Shown: positions 51,884-60,735 of the stretch, piece after piece
Position numbering within the stretch: the stretch's first letter is position 1
Layout: each line of letters starts with the position of its first letter
NCBI RefSeq assembly: GCF_030317145.1
Contig: NZ_JASZYE010000001.1
Coordinates: 1,860,001-1,924,000, forward strand
Reading direction: 5' to 3'
DNA: 64,000 nt
Origin: Variovorax flavidus
Lineage (GTDB): Bacteria > Pseudomonadota > Gammaproteobacteria > Burkholderiales > Burkholderiaceae_C
The notes under the pieces: model-generated
What the model saw: the letters and a program-made list of their open reading frames with translations, nothing else
The model's database searches: none
Told to the model about the DNA's origin: nothing
Program-made: the position numbers and the translations under genes

Positions 51884-53221
51884 TCAGTCGCCGGCCTCGA
51901 CCGCGCTGACTTCCTGCGACCACACCATGGCCGAGAGATGCGCCGCATTCACCTGCTCGGCACTGACGAACAGCGCCTCCGCGAGACGCGCCGCCGGGTC
52001 GGCGCCCGTCTCGCAGGCCTCCACCAGCGCGAGGAACGGTGCGTAGACACCGCGCCGTTCCAGGATCGCCTGCTGCACCGACTCGGCGAGCTGCACCTTG
52101 GCGAGCACCTCCTGCATCGAGATGCCGAGCAGCTGATCGATGAGCGAGAACATGCCCACCACGAAAAGGTTGTCGGCCTCGCTGCGGGGCAGCATGCCGT
52201 GGCCCATCAGCTCGACGAAGCGGCCGCGCATGATGGCTTTCTTCATCATGAAAGGCGAACTCGCCTTGTTGCTCGTGGCGAGCAGCAGCGACAGCCAGCG
52301 GAACAGCGGCGAATAGCCGAGCATGGCCACCGCATGGCGCAGCGAGGTGATCTCGACCCCGGCACCGATGGCCGGGGAGTTGATGTGGCGCAGCAGGCGG
52401 TAGGTCAACGCGGCATCGCGCTTGAGAGCCGACTCGATGGAGCGCACGTCCTCGTTGCGCTGGATCATCTGCATGAGCCGCACGATCAGCATGGACTCGG
52501 GCTGCAGGATGTCGGCGCCCTTCTCGACAGGCGGCGGCGGATGGCCGCCATCGACAAACACATCCACGTAGCGCGCGGCGCAGGCCTCGAAATCCTCCCA
52601 ACTGTCCATGCGCGTCGCGATCAGCTGCACGGGCGCCTGCTCGGGCCGCCGCTCGTCGCGAATGCTGGCGACCAGTTCCTTGTCGCCGCTGCCGACGTCG
52701 AAATGCGTGATGACCTCCAGCAGGGCCGGGTCCCGCGGGAGCGCCTGCGCATTGCACAGCATGAAGCCGAAGCCCTGCTCGCGGAGGAACATCAGCATCG
52801 AGCGCGTATCGGCATCCATCAGGTCGTCCAGGCCCATGCACAGCACGACGTTCTCCGGCGGCAGGGCCTGAAGCTCGCTCTGGAACAGCGCGTCGACCGT
52901 GACGTCGAGAAACAGCACGAGCCGCCCGAGCCGCCAACCCTTGCCGGTGTTGAGATGCTTGGACACGCAGGACAGCAGCGCCTTGAACTGCGCTGAAGTG
53001 TCCGGCGCCTCATGGCTGCCGGCGGCGACGCGCCAGGCCATCCTGTAGCCCCTGACGCGCTTCTGGGCGTCCAGCTGCAGGGCATAAGTCACGAAGCCGT
53101 TGGCGCCCTGGGGCGCCAGCGTCTCATCCGCCGGTGCCGGCGACGCCATCACCGGCTCGGCGCCCTCGGCCGGGACGGATTCGCCGGCTGATCCCTGGCG
53201 CTTGAAAAAGTCGAACCGCAT
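51884..53221 (-). CDS. HDOD domain protein with degenerate EAL-like N-terminal half
   Basis: Cytoplasmic signalling protein of 445 residues. The C-terminal half (about 235-435) is an HDOD domain: SIESALKRDAALTYRLLRHINS and LRHAVAMLGYSPLFRWLSLLL are its typical helices. The N-terminal half (about 45-220) has the layout of the EAL domain in YuxH-type proteins (YALQLDAQKRVRGYRMAWR) but lacks the EAL signature and acidic metal ligands, so c-di-GMP hydrolysis is not expected. It lies between cheA and cheR, where cheW is common. The role is unknown; a scaffold or regulator of chemotaxis or motility genes is inferred from position. Confidence 0.82.
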   Translation of the reverse strand: MRFDFFKRQGSAGESVPAEGAEPVMASPAPADETLAPQGANGFVTYALQLDAQKRVRGYRMAWRVAAGSHEAPDTSAQFKALLSCVSKHLNTGKGWRLGRLVLFLDVTVDALFQSELQALPPENVVLCMGLDDLMDADTRSMLMFLREQGFGFMLCNAQALPRDPALLEVITHFDVGSGDKELVASIRDERRPEQAPVQLIATRMDSWEDFEACAARYVDVFVDGGHPPPPVEKGADILQPESMLIVRLMQMIQRNEDVRSIESALKRDAALTYRLLRHINSPAIGAGVEITSLRHAVAMLGYSPLFRWLSLLLATSNKASSPFMMKKAIMRGRFVELMGHGMLPRSEADNLFVVGMFSLIDQLLGISMQEVLAKVQLAESVQQAILERRGVYAPFLALVEACETGADPAARLAEALFVSAEQVNAAHLSAMVWSQEVSAVEAGD

Positions 53222-53300
53222 TGCAAATGTCTCCGTCTGAAGCTGGTATCCATCACCCCGTCGCTGCAGGATGTACGGGGCATTGCTGGTGGAAAGCCTT

Positions 53301-55343
53301 TCAGGCCGCGATCGGTTCCATTCGCGATGCGCCGGCCAGGGCCGCGCTGCTCGCCGCCTGCGCGCGCTGGATGCGCGGCATGGCGCCGACGTCGATGATG
53401 AAAGCCACGCTGCCGTCGCCGAGGATCGTTGCAGCCGAGATGCCAGGCACCTTGCGGTAGTTGGTCTCCAGGTTCTTCACGACGACCTGGTGCTGGCCGA
53501 GCAGTTCGTCGACCAGCAGCGCGAAGCGCGCGTCGTCGGCCTGCACGATGACGAGGATGCCCTGCGTGGGGTTGACCTGCGCGCCCGACACGTCGAAGAC
53601 GCGGTGCAGCTCGATCAGGGGCAGATACTCGCCGCGCACCTTGATGACATGCCCGTCGCTGGTGATCGAATGCAGGTGCTCCGGCAGCGGCTGCAGCGAC
53701 TCGATCACGTAGCTCAGCGGCAGGATGTAGGCCTCATTGCCGACCTTGACGGACATGCCGTTGAGGATCGCCAGCGTCAGCGGCAGCACGATGCGCGTCG
53801 TGGTGCCATGGCCGCCGCGCGACTGGATCTCCACGTGGCCGCCCATCTCCTGGATGTTGCGCTTGACCACGTCCATGCCGACGCCGCGGCCGGAGATATC
53901 GGTGATCTGCTCCGCCGTCGAGAAGCCCGGCGCGAAGATGAGTTGCCACACCTCGTCGTCCGGCATCGACTCGCTGACGTTGAGGCCCTGCTGCATGGCC
54001 TTGGCGAGGATCTTCTCGCGGTTCAGCCCCGCGCCGTCGTCGCTCACCTCGATCACGATGTTGCCGCCGTGGTGCTGCGCCGACAGCAGCAGCTGGCCCG
54101 TCGCTTCCTTGCCCTTCGCGAGGCGGATGTCCGGCGTCTCGATGCCGTGGTCGAGGCTGTTGCGCACCAGGTGCGTCAGCGGGTCGACGATGCGCTCGAT
54201 CAGGCCCTTGTCGAGTTCGGTCTCCTTGCCGAAGGTGTCCAGGCGCACCTGCTTGCCGAGCTTGGCGCTGACGTCGCGGATCACGCGGGGGAAGCGGCTG
54301 AAGACATAGTCCATCGGCATCATGCGGATGGACATCACCGATTCCTGCAGGTCGCGTGCGTTGCGCTCCAGGTGGCCGAGGCCGCTGAGGAAGCGCTCGT
54401 AGGCCACGGGGTCGAGCATGGTCGCCGCCTGCGTGAGCATGGATTGCGTGATGACGAGTTCCCCGACCAGGTTGATCAGCTGGTCGACCTTCTCGACGTC
54501 CACGCGGATCGAGCTGGACTCCTTCGCACCGGGCGCCGCGGCTGCGGCGGGCGATGCAGGAGAGGCTTGCGGCTTGCCCGCCGCTTCGACAGGGGCAGGC
54601 GCCGCGGGTGCCGGCACCGGCGCGGCCACTGCGGCCACTGCCTCAGCGGGCGCCGCGTCCGCGGATTCGCGCGTGATGTCGATCTGCGACTCGTCGATGA
54701 CGAAGCAGCACACCGCGATGATCGCGTCGGGATCGCAGGTCGTCTCGAGCACCACGGTCAACTGGTCGTTGCTGCGCGTGCGCGAGAGGATCTTGCCGAG
54801 GTTGCCGAGTTCGTCGGCGAGCAGATCGCATTCGCTGTCCGACAGGCGCGAGAAGCGGATGCGCAAGGCACCCTGCCCGCCGGCCGCTGCGGCCACAGGC
54901 GCGGGCGCTGCGACCGTCACGGGAGCTGGCGCCGGTGCGGGCGCCGACGCGCCGTCGTCGTTCTCGAGCGCGAGTTGTTGAAGCACGGCGCAGATGTGCG
55001 CGACTCGTTCAGGCTCGGGTTCTTTGCCAGCCTGGTAGGCAGTGAGTTGTTCTTGCAAGGCGTCCTTCGTTTCCAAAAAGGCATCGATCATCGGACCGCT
55101 CAGGCTCAACTGGCCATGGCGCGCCCGGTCCAAAAGGGTCTCCAGCAGGTGGGTCGTTTCCGTCAGCGCGGTGAAGCCGAAAGTGGCCGCACCGCCCTTG
55201 ATGGAATGGGCTGCACGAAAGATGGCGTTGAGCTGTTCGCTGTCCGGCGACTCGACATCGAGTTCGAGGAGCAATTGCTCCATCTGCGCCAGAAGCTCGA
55301 TGGCTTCGACAAAGAATGCTTGGGAAAACTGACTGAGGTCCAT
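53301..55343 (-). CDS. cheA: Chemotaxis histidine kinase CheA
   Basis: Receptor-coupled kinase that phosphorylates CheY and CheB. It has 680 residues against 654 in E. coli. P1 holds the phosphorylated His46 in AAHSIKGGAAT. A P2-like domain (about 158-228) sits between two Ala/Pro linkers. The P3 dimerisation helix begins near 280 (VDQLINLVGELVITQSML). P4 carries the N box HLVRNSLDHGIE, DDGAGL and GRGVGMDVVK. The C-terminal P5 is CheW-like. It lies 17 bases after motB. Confidence 0.96.
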   Translation of the reverse strand: MDLSQFSQAFFVEAIELLAQMEQLLLELDVESPDSEQLNAIFRAAHSIKGGAATFGFTALTETTHLLETLLDRARHGQLSLSGPMIDAFLETKDALQEQLTAYQAGKEPEPERVAHICAVLQQLALENDDGASAPAPAPAPVTVAAPAPVAAAAGGQGALRIRFSRLSDSECDLLADELGNLGKILSRTRSNDQLTVVLETTCDPDAIIAVCCFVIDESQIDITRESADAAPAEAVAAVAAPVPAPAAPAPVEAAGKPQASPASPAAAAAPGAKESSSIRVDVEKVDQLINLVGELVITQSMLTQAATMLDPVAYERFLSGLGHLERNARDLQESVMSIRMMPMDYVFSRFPRVIRDVSAKLGKQVRLDTFGKETELDKGLIERIVDPLTHLVRNSLDHGIETPDIRLAKGKEATGQLLLSAQHHGGNIVIEVSDDGAGLNREKILAKAMQQGLNVSESMPDDEVWQLIFAPGFSTAEQITDISGRGVGMDVVKRNIQEMGGHVEIQSRGGHGTTTRIVLPLTLAILNGMSVKVGNEAYILPLSYVIESLQPLPEHLHSITSDGHVIKVRGEYLPLIELHRVFDVSGAQVNPTQGILVIVQADDARFALLVDELLGQHQVVVKNLETNYRKVPGISAATILGDGSVAFIIDVGAMPRIQRAQAASSAALAGASRMEPIAA

Positions 55344-55360
55344 CTTTGTAGGTCTCGGTA

Positions 55361-56293
55361 TTACTGCGTCGGCGCCGATGGTTTGAATGACGTCAACTTC
55401 ACGTTGTTGCCGTCCGGCGTTGAGGGTTGCGGTGCGCCGATCCGTGCGGCGGGGGTGGCGGCCGCGCCACTGTTCTCGCGCTCGATGCGCTCCTGCGTCT
55501 GGCGGTTGAGCAGGATGATGCTGATGCGGCGGTTGATCGGGTTGCGTGGATCGGCGTTGTCCAGGTGCATGCTGTCGGCCAGGCCGACGACGCGCAGCAC
55601 CTTGCTTTCCGTCATGCCGCCCACGATCAGCTCGCGCCGCGATGCATTCGCGCGGTCGGCGGAGAGTTCCCAGTTGCCGTAGGCCTTGTCGCCGTTGGTG
55701 TAGACGTGTGCATCGGTGTGCCCCGACAGGGTGATCCGGTTGGGCAGGTCGTTGAGCGAGGGGCCCAGTTCGCGCAGGATCGCGCGCATGTGCGGCACGA
55801 CCTTCGCGCTCGCGAGGTCGAACATGGGGCGCTTGTCGCTGTCGACGATCTGCAGGCGCAGGCCTTCGGTGGTGATGTCGATCAGGATCTGCGAGCGAAA
55901 CTGCTTGAAGACCGGGCTGTTCTCGATGAGCGCATCGAGGCGCTTCTTCATGTCGGCGAGGCGAGCGGCATCCGCCATTTCCTCGCGCTCTGCTTCGGTC
56001 AGTTTCTCTTCGCCTTCGACCTGGATGGGATCGGGTCCGCCACCGGGGATCACGCTGGAACTCAGGCTGTTCTTGTCGCCGCCGTGCAGGGCGACCTTCA
56101 AGGGCATGCGGAAATGTTCGGCGATGCCTTCACGCTGCTTCGGCGTCGAGATGGACAGGAGCCACATCACGAGGAAGAACGCCATCATGGCCGTCATGAA
56201 GTCGGCGTAGGCGATCTTCCAGCCGCCGCCATGGTGCCCGCCGCCGCCCCCGGCGACGCGCTTGACGATGACGCGATGCTTCTCTGCGCTCAT
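55361..56293 (-). CDS. motB: Flagellar stator protein MotB
   Basis: Stator subunit that binds peptidoglycan and carries the ion-binding aspartate. It has 310 residues. The single membrane helix contains YADFMTAMMAFF with Asp31, the proton acceptor. The C-terminal OmpA-like domain has LSGHTDAHVY and the NWELSADRANASRREL peptidoglycan motif. It lies 17 bases after motA. Confidence 0.96.
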   Translation of the reverse strand: MSAEKHRVIVKRVAGGGGGHHGGGWKIAYADFMTAMMAFFLVMWLLSISTPKQREGIAEHFRMPLKVALHGGDKNSLSSSVIPGGGPDPIQVEGEEKLTEAEREEMADAARLADMKKRLDALIENSPVFKQFRSQILIDITTEGLRLQIVDSDKRPMFDLASAKVVPHMRAILRELGPSLNDLPNRITLSGHTDAHVYTNGDKAYGNWELSADRANASRRELIVGGMTESKVLRVVGLADSMHLDNADPRNPINRRISIILLNRQTQERIERENSGAAATPAARIGAPQPSTPDGNNVKLTSFKPSAPTQ

Positions 56294-56310
56294 GCTGTCA
56301 ACCCCGGCGC

Positions 56311-57171
56311 TCAGCGCGCCTTGACTTCCCGAACGTGGTCATCCAGTTCGGTGAAGGTGGGACGTTCGGTCGAGAAGAGCACCTTGCGGCCGAACTCCAC
56401 GGCCAGTTGGGGCGCATAGCCGTTCAGGCTCGCGAGCAGCGTGACCTTGGCGCACTGGTAGACCTTCATCCCCTCTTCCACCTTCTGCTCGATCACGGTG
56501 GACAGCGGCGTCACGAAGCCGTAGGCCAGCAGCACGCCGAGGAAGGTGCCGACCATCGCGTGCGCAATCAGCGCACCCATTTCGGAAGGCGGCAGATTGG
56601 CCGAGCCCAGTGCGTGCACCACGCCCATCACCGCGGCCACGATGCCCAGCGCGGGCAATGCGTCGGCCACGCGCGCGAGGCTGTGCGACGGAATCTCGGC
56701 CTCGTGGCGGATGGTCTCGATCTCGTGGTCCATCAGCGCTTCGATCTCGAAGGCGTCGGTGTTGCCGCTGATGACCAGGCGCAGGTAATCGCAGAGGAAC
56801 TCCATCACGCCGGCGTCGGCCATGATGGTCGGATAGCGGCCGAAGATCTCGCTTTCGCCCGGGCTCTCGACGTCGGACTCCAGCTTCATCATCCCCTCCT
56901 TGCGCGCCTTGGCCAGGAGTTCATACAGAAGCGCCAGCAGGTCCATGTAGAGCTGCCGGTTGTGCTTGGACGAGCGCAGCAGGAGCGGCAGTTCCTTGAT
57001 CGTCGCCTTGATGGTCTTGCCGTTGTTCCCCGCGATGAAGGCGCCCAGCGCGGAGCCTCCGATCATCAGCAACTCGACCGGCTGGAACAGGACGCCGAAA
57101 TGACCGCCCATGAGGCCATAGCCCCCGAACACGGCACCCACCACCACAAGATATCCAACCAGCACGAGCAC
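56311..57171 (-). CDS. motA: Flagellar stator protein MotA
   Basis: Stator subunit that forms the proton channel with MotB and pushes on FliG. It has 286 residues and four membrane helices. The opening LVLVGYLVVVGAVFGGYGLMGGHFGVLFQP matches enteric MotA, and the cytoplasmic loop includes SEIFGRYPTIMAD. The layout is of the proton-type H+ stator. It lies 69 bases after flhC, the only gap within the flhDC-mot-che run that could hold a promoter. Confidence 0.96.
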   Translation of the reverse strand: MLVLVGYLVVVGAVFGGYGLMGGHFGVLFQPVELLMIGGSALGAFIAGNNGKTIKATIKELPLLLRSSKHNRQLYMDLLALLYELLAKARKEGMMKLESDVESPGESEIFGRYPTIMADAGVMEFLCDYLRLVISGNTDAFEIEALMDHEIETIRHEAEIPSHSLARVADALPALGIVAAVMGVVHALGSANLPPSEMGALIAHAMVGTFLGVLLAYGFVTPLSTVIEQKVEEGMKVYQCAKVTLLASLNGYAPQLAVEFGRKVLFSTERPTFTELDDHVREVKAR

Positions 57172-57240
57172 GCGAGTCCCCTTTTTTTGCCCTCAGGCGT
57201 CAAATCAAAAAATTAGCGAATTGAGACAAACTGCCGTATT

Positions 57241-57849
57241 TCAGCGAATTACGTTGGCGCCCAGCGCGGAATGCGCGGCCAGGGCCGGAGGCTCGGCGAC
57301 CAATGGGGCCTTGGCCGCTTCGTCGCCGCGTTTCGGCGCGCGCACCTTGCCCGCCCGGGAAGGCGGGCGGCACAGCACGCAGACATAGCCGTGCTGGTGA
57401 TCGTGCGCATGGGCGACAAAATGTCCTCCGCAGCGGCTGCAGGTGCTCAGTTGCAGCATGTCGCTGTCAAAAAACCGGACCATCGTGTAAGCGCGCGTGA
57501 AATCCAGCACGATTTCGCCCCCGTGGGCCGTGATCTGTTCCGAATAGAGCCGGTAAGCCTTGATCAGCGCCTGCAATTCAGGCTCGTTCGCCTCGCGCAG
57601 CATGAACCGGTACAGGTTGTAGAACATCGACGAATGGATGTTGGCCAGCCATGTCATGTACCAGTCGGTTGAAAACGGCAGCAGACCCTTGGGCGGCGAG
57701 ACGCCTTTCAATTCCTTGTAGAGGCGAATCAGCCGCTCCCGGCTCAGCCCGACTTCCGCTTCCAGGAATTGCAGCCGGGCGCCGAGTTCGATCAATTCGA
57801 CGGCGAGTTGGACCTGCCGGACCTCGCCGAGTACGCTCTTCACAGTCAT
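57241..57849 (-). CDS. flhC: Flagellar master regulator subunit FlhC
   Basis: DNA-binding subunit of the FlhD4C2 activator of class II flagellar genes. It has 202 residues (192 in E. coli). Zinc-binding Cys137, 140, 157 and 160 are at the same positions as in E. coli. The start overlaps the flhD stop by four bases. Confidence 0.96.
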   Translation of the reverse strand: MTVKSVLGEVRQVQLAVELIELGARLQFLEAEVGLSRERLIRLYKELKGVSPPKGLLPFSTDWYMTWLANIHSSMFYNLYRFMLREANEPELQALIKAYRLYSEQITAHGGEIVLDFTRAYTMVRFFDSDMLQLSTCSRCGGHFVAHAHDHQHGYVCVLCRPPSRAGKVRAPKRGDEAAKAPLVAEPPALAAHSALGANVIR

Positions 57850-58196
57850 GCCACGGCTTCCGCTTCACGGGTCTGACGCGCCGCCATCAGGATCGACATG
57901 TGCGCCTGCTGCAGCGCGGTGTCCTTGCCTTCGCCGAAGACCGCGAACATCGGGTGGTCCTCGAGGCGGAAGCTGCACAGCAGGAAGTTGGACGTGGCCA
58001 GCTTGACGATCTGCGTCAGGGACATGTTGGCCAGCAGATCGGCCAGCTCGCGCCCGACGCCGAGGCGGTACATGGCCGCGGCGCGGTCCTGCTTCGCCAG
58101 CTTCTGCGCGAGCAGCATGTAGGCCAGGTTGATGTCGCCGATCTCTTTCGAGACGTCGCCATGACCGCCTACATCACCATTGTTTTCGATTTCCAC
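57846..58196 (-). CDS. flhD: Flagellar master regulator subunit FlhD
   Basis: Partner subunit of FlhC. From a GTG at 58196 it has 116 residues, the E. coli length. The family core DVSKEIGDINLAYMLLAQKLAKQDRAAAMYRLG is clear. GTG is favoured because no in-frame ATG precedes the conserved core; GGGG lies 6-9 bases upstream. A TTG start at 58289 would add 31 residues without family support. Confidence 0.9.
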   Translation of the reverse strand: MEIENNGDVGGHGDVSKEIGDINLAYMLLAQKLAKQDRAAAMYRLGVGRELADLLANMSLTQIVKLATSNFLLCSFRLEDHPMFAVFGEGKDTALQQAHMSILMAARQTREAEAVA

Positions 58197-58769
58197 TTTG
58201 AACCCCAATCTATATATGTGCAGTTCACACACATGAAACACTTGAAAGTCGTCTTGGCGAATTGACCAAGCCGTTCTGCTCGAATTCAATTCCCAAAGAA
58301 TCCTGATTTACCGAGCAGCGGAGCAAGCAATCCGGCGATTAAATAGAATTGCTCCATTTGGAATTGCAACCCTCATCAATAATTCACCTGCCGCAAGCAG
58401 TTGATTGTCTTGACTGCAATCCATTCGGACAACCACCTGAATGTGGGGTCCGGATAATGGCTTGCCTTCTGACATCCCGCTGTTCTCCATTCAATCAAGA
58501 CCGAAGTCTATACACAATTTTTAACAATTGTTGCAGAGCCGCATGAGCAGTCCCGCAAAGTGAGACTTATCTGACATCCCCTTGAAAGCGACCTACAAAG
58601 CAATCCTAATTAGTTACATCGAAATAGGCACCGCCGTTCAATTTGATGATTTAAAAAGTATTAAGAAAAAACTGAAACACAAAGCATTAATTTCCTGGCG
58701 CCTAACTCAATGAAGATTCATAGACAATGAAACCAAAGAGTTCATTCAAATCCCCAGGCGTGAAATTTT
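58197..58769. other. AT-rich 573-bp gap: likely flhDC promoter and leader region
   Basis: The longest non-coding stretch of the window, visibly richer in A and T than its surroundings, especially 58500-58720. It separates the fliC-to-flhX genes from flhD, all read leftward. It contains a perfect palindrome AACAATTGTT (58523-58532), a TATATA at 58211-58216 close to the flhD start, and several A/T runs. No convincing protein gene, tRNA or clear sigma-70 pair was found. A long regulated leader is usual for flhDC, which many signals converge on. Confidence 0.7.
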
Positions 58770-59063
58770 TCATGGATGGAGCCCCTCCGTCGCGGCGCGG
58801 CTCTCGAGCCCGTGAATCCAGGCCATGACCTCGGCTACCGCGCGGTACAGCTGGGGCGGGATCTGCTGGTCGAGATCGACCTGCATCAGCAGCTTGACCA
58901 GATCCGCCGAGGCGTGGACGTAGAGCCCGTTCTGCCTGGCCTCGCGCATGATCGACTCGGCCACGACGCCGTAGCCCTTGGCCACGACCACCGGCGCCCG
59001 GTCCTTGTCGGCATGCGACAGCGCCACCGCGCTCTGCCGATCGTCCATGGGCGCCGCGCTCAC
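58770..59063 (-). CDS. FlhB C-terminal domain paralogue (FlhX/EscU-YscU-like)
   Basis: Protein of 97 residues matching only the part of FlhB after the autocleavage site. VVVAKGYGVVAESIMREARQNGLYVHA and PPQLYRAVAEVMAWIHGLES align with the matching segments of the full FlhB at 46872. No membrane helices and no NPTH are present. Such short FlhB-like proteins are found beside fliK and can stand in for the cleaved FlhB fragment in export switching. The GTG start at 59063 overlaps the fliK stop (GTGA); an in-frame ATG at 59048 is possible. Confidence 0.85.
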   Translation of the reverse strand: MSAAPMDDRQSAVALSHADKDRAPVVVAKGYGVVAESIMREARQNGLYVHASADLVKLLMQVDLDQQIPPQLYRAVAEVMAWIHGLESRAATEGLHP

Positions 59064-60349
59064 GACGTGTGCTCCGCCGGCGCCTTCGGCGCCACTTGCA
59101 GGTCCTGCATGCGAAAGCCCGCGGCCTCCAGGCGCTTGACCAGCGCGTCGCCATCCGCGCGCAATGCCGCCACCGTGCCGGGCTCGCCGGCCGCCAGCCT
59201 GGCCTGCAGTCCGGAGCCAGCGAGGCTCAGCCGCATCACCACCTCGCCAAGCCGAGGGAGGCTCATCGAGACCGTGGTCGACCAGCGCCGCGGGCTGTCC
59301 TCGACCGAGCCTTCGTCCAGCGAGTCGGCGGCTTCCTTTTCGATCGTCCAGTTCATCGCGACGCCGGGCCAGGCCTCGCCGCTCCAGCGGAAGACCGCCG
59401 TCGCCAGCAGGTCGAGTTGCTGGTGCACGAGCGCGATGGCTTGTGGATGGACCACTTCGGCGGGTTGCGCGGGAGTCGCCGCACCAGATGCAACGGCGGC
59501 CGCCGCGTGGCGAACGGCGATGGTTTCTTCGGCCCGCTGCGCCGACGGGTGCGCGGCGGCCGGCGTCGGCGCTTCGCCCCAACGGTACGCCGCCTGCACA
59601 CGGGCGGCATCGGGAGGCAAGTCCGCCTCCGTGCCGGCCGGCGCCGCGCCTGGCGATGACGCGGGATCATTTGTGTTCGGGCCGGACTGCGCGCCGCGCG
59701 TGCCGGCCGGCGTGTTCGCCATCGGTGGTGCCGCATCCTGCTGACCATCGGCCGCCACCGCCGCAGCGGCTGGCGCAGCCATTGCGGGTGATGCGTCCTT
59801 CGTTGCGTTCGGCTGCGAGACTTCGGCCGATGCGGCAGCGACCGCCATCGCCTGCTGTGCAAGCGGCGTAGCCCAGCGCGCCTGCGGCTCGTGCGCCAGT
59901 TGCGCCAGCGTGCGCGTGCCAGTCGCGAACTCGGCCAGGTGCGACTCATAGAAGAGGCCGCTGTCGGACACTGTCTGCGCCAGTGCGCCCGCCAGCGTCG
60001 CCGCCGGGGCCGGCCGGGACGACGGCCACGCAGGCGAAGCGCCGCGCACCGGGCCTGCATCGCCATGAAGATCCGACAGCACCGCGCTGATGACACGCGC
60101 CGCCACCGACAGGTCGGCCTCGGAGGGCTGGCGCACGCCCGCAGCGGGCGGCGCATCCGAAGGGCCGACAGGGATCAGCCGATCGAGCGCGGCATTGGAC
60201 AGCAGGCGAACGTCGTTCTCGACCTTCTGCACCTGCAACACCGGTCCGGGCGCACCGACCTCGGTCTCGCCCTTGATGGCGAGCACGTCCAGCCGCGGCG
60301 AAATCTTCGCAGCCAGCAGGTTGTCGATCAATCCGGAGAGTCCAATCAT
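59060..60349 (-). CDS. fliK: Flagellar hook-length control protein FliK
   Basis: Secreted ruler that measures the hook and triggers the FlhB switch. It has 429 residues. The N-terminal two thirds are Ala/Pro-rich and low in complexity. The C-terminal domain (about 290-415) has LDLLATAVFRWSGEAWPGV, WSTTVSMSLPRLGEVVMRLSLAGSGLQARL and LEAAGFRMQDLQV, the pattern of the Flg_hook domain. The downstream FlhB-like gene supports the call. It lies 16 bases after fliT. Confidence 0.85.
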   Translation of the reverse strand: MIGLSGLIDNLLAAKISPRLDVLAIKGETEVGAPGPVLQVQKVENDVRLLSNAALDRLIPVGPSDAPPAAGVRQPSEADLSVAARVISAVLSDLHGDAGPVRGASPAWPSSRPAPAATLAGALAQTVSDSGLFYESHLAEFATGTRTLAQLAHEPQARWATPLAQQAMAVAAASAEVSQPNATKDASPAMAAPAAAAVAADGQQDAAPPMANTPAGTRGAQSGPNTNDPASSPGAAPAGTEADLPPDAARVQAAYRWGEAPTPAAAHPSAQRAEETIAVRHAAAAVASGAATPAQPAEVVHPQAIALVHQQLDLLATAVFRWSGEAWPGVAMNWTIEKEAADSLDEGSVEDSPRRWSTTVSMSLPRLGEVVMRLSLAGSGLQARLAAGEPGTVAALRADGDALVKRLEAAGFRMQDLQVAPKAPAEHTS

Positions 60350-60365
60350 GGCGAATCCGTGCGCT

Positions 60366-60698
60366 TCAGTGCGGCGGGCCGTAGGCACGGCCGAGGCTGC
60401 GCTGCTGGCTCAGGTGCGACATGCGCGCGATCAACTGCTCGATCTGCGGCTTGACCAGGCCGCACACCTCGTCCTGGTCGGCGCGGATGCGCTCGATCAG
60501 GCGACGTGTCTCTTCGAACTGCGCCGGGTCCAGCGCCTCGATGGGCTGAAGCACCTTCAGCCGGTCGACCAATGCCGAGCATTGGACTTCGAGTTCCGGA
60601 AGCTGCCCCCATTCCTTGGCACGGGCCAGTTCGGCCATGAGCGCGACGCGCGAGGCCAGCTGACCGTAGCAATGCACGACTTCGCTTCGGGTTGCCAT
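60366..60698 (-). CDS. fliT: Flagellar export chaperone FliT
   Basis: Small helical protein of 110 residues. In enteric bacteria FliT is the FliD chaperone and inhibits FlhDC when free. The sequence is mostly amphipathic helix with a heptad-like centre. The call rests on size and its place after fliS and before fliK; similarity within FliT proteins is low. It lies 37 bases after fliS. Confidence 0.75.
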   Translation of the reverse strand: MATRSEVVHCYGQLASRVALMAELARAKEWGQLPELEVQCSALVDRLKVLQPIEALDPAQFEETRRLIERIRADQDEVCGLVKPQIEQLIARMSHLSQQRSLGRAYGPPH

Positions 60699-60735
60699 GT
60701 TGTTTCTTCAGGTTGTCTTGTTCAATGCGCGCGCG

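Noticed and set aside
58206..58236. TGTGA-like half sites upstream of flhD as a CRP site
   Set aside because: The halves are not spaced by six bases and the second half is poor; no reliable match.
58308..58490. 60-codon minus-strand frame in the gap before flhD
   Set aside because: No ribosome site or recognisable protein features; the composition looks like the non-coding DNA around it.
58702..58773. 23-codon frame whose ATG overlaps the stop of the FlhB-like gene
   Set aside because: Too short, no family resemblance and no conserved feature visible; the overlap may be chance.
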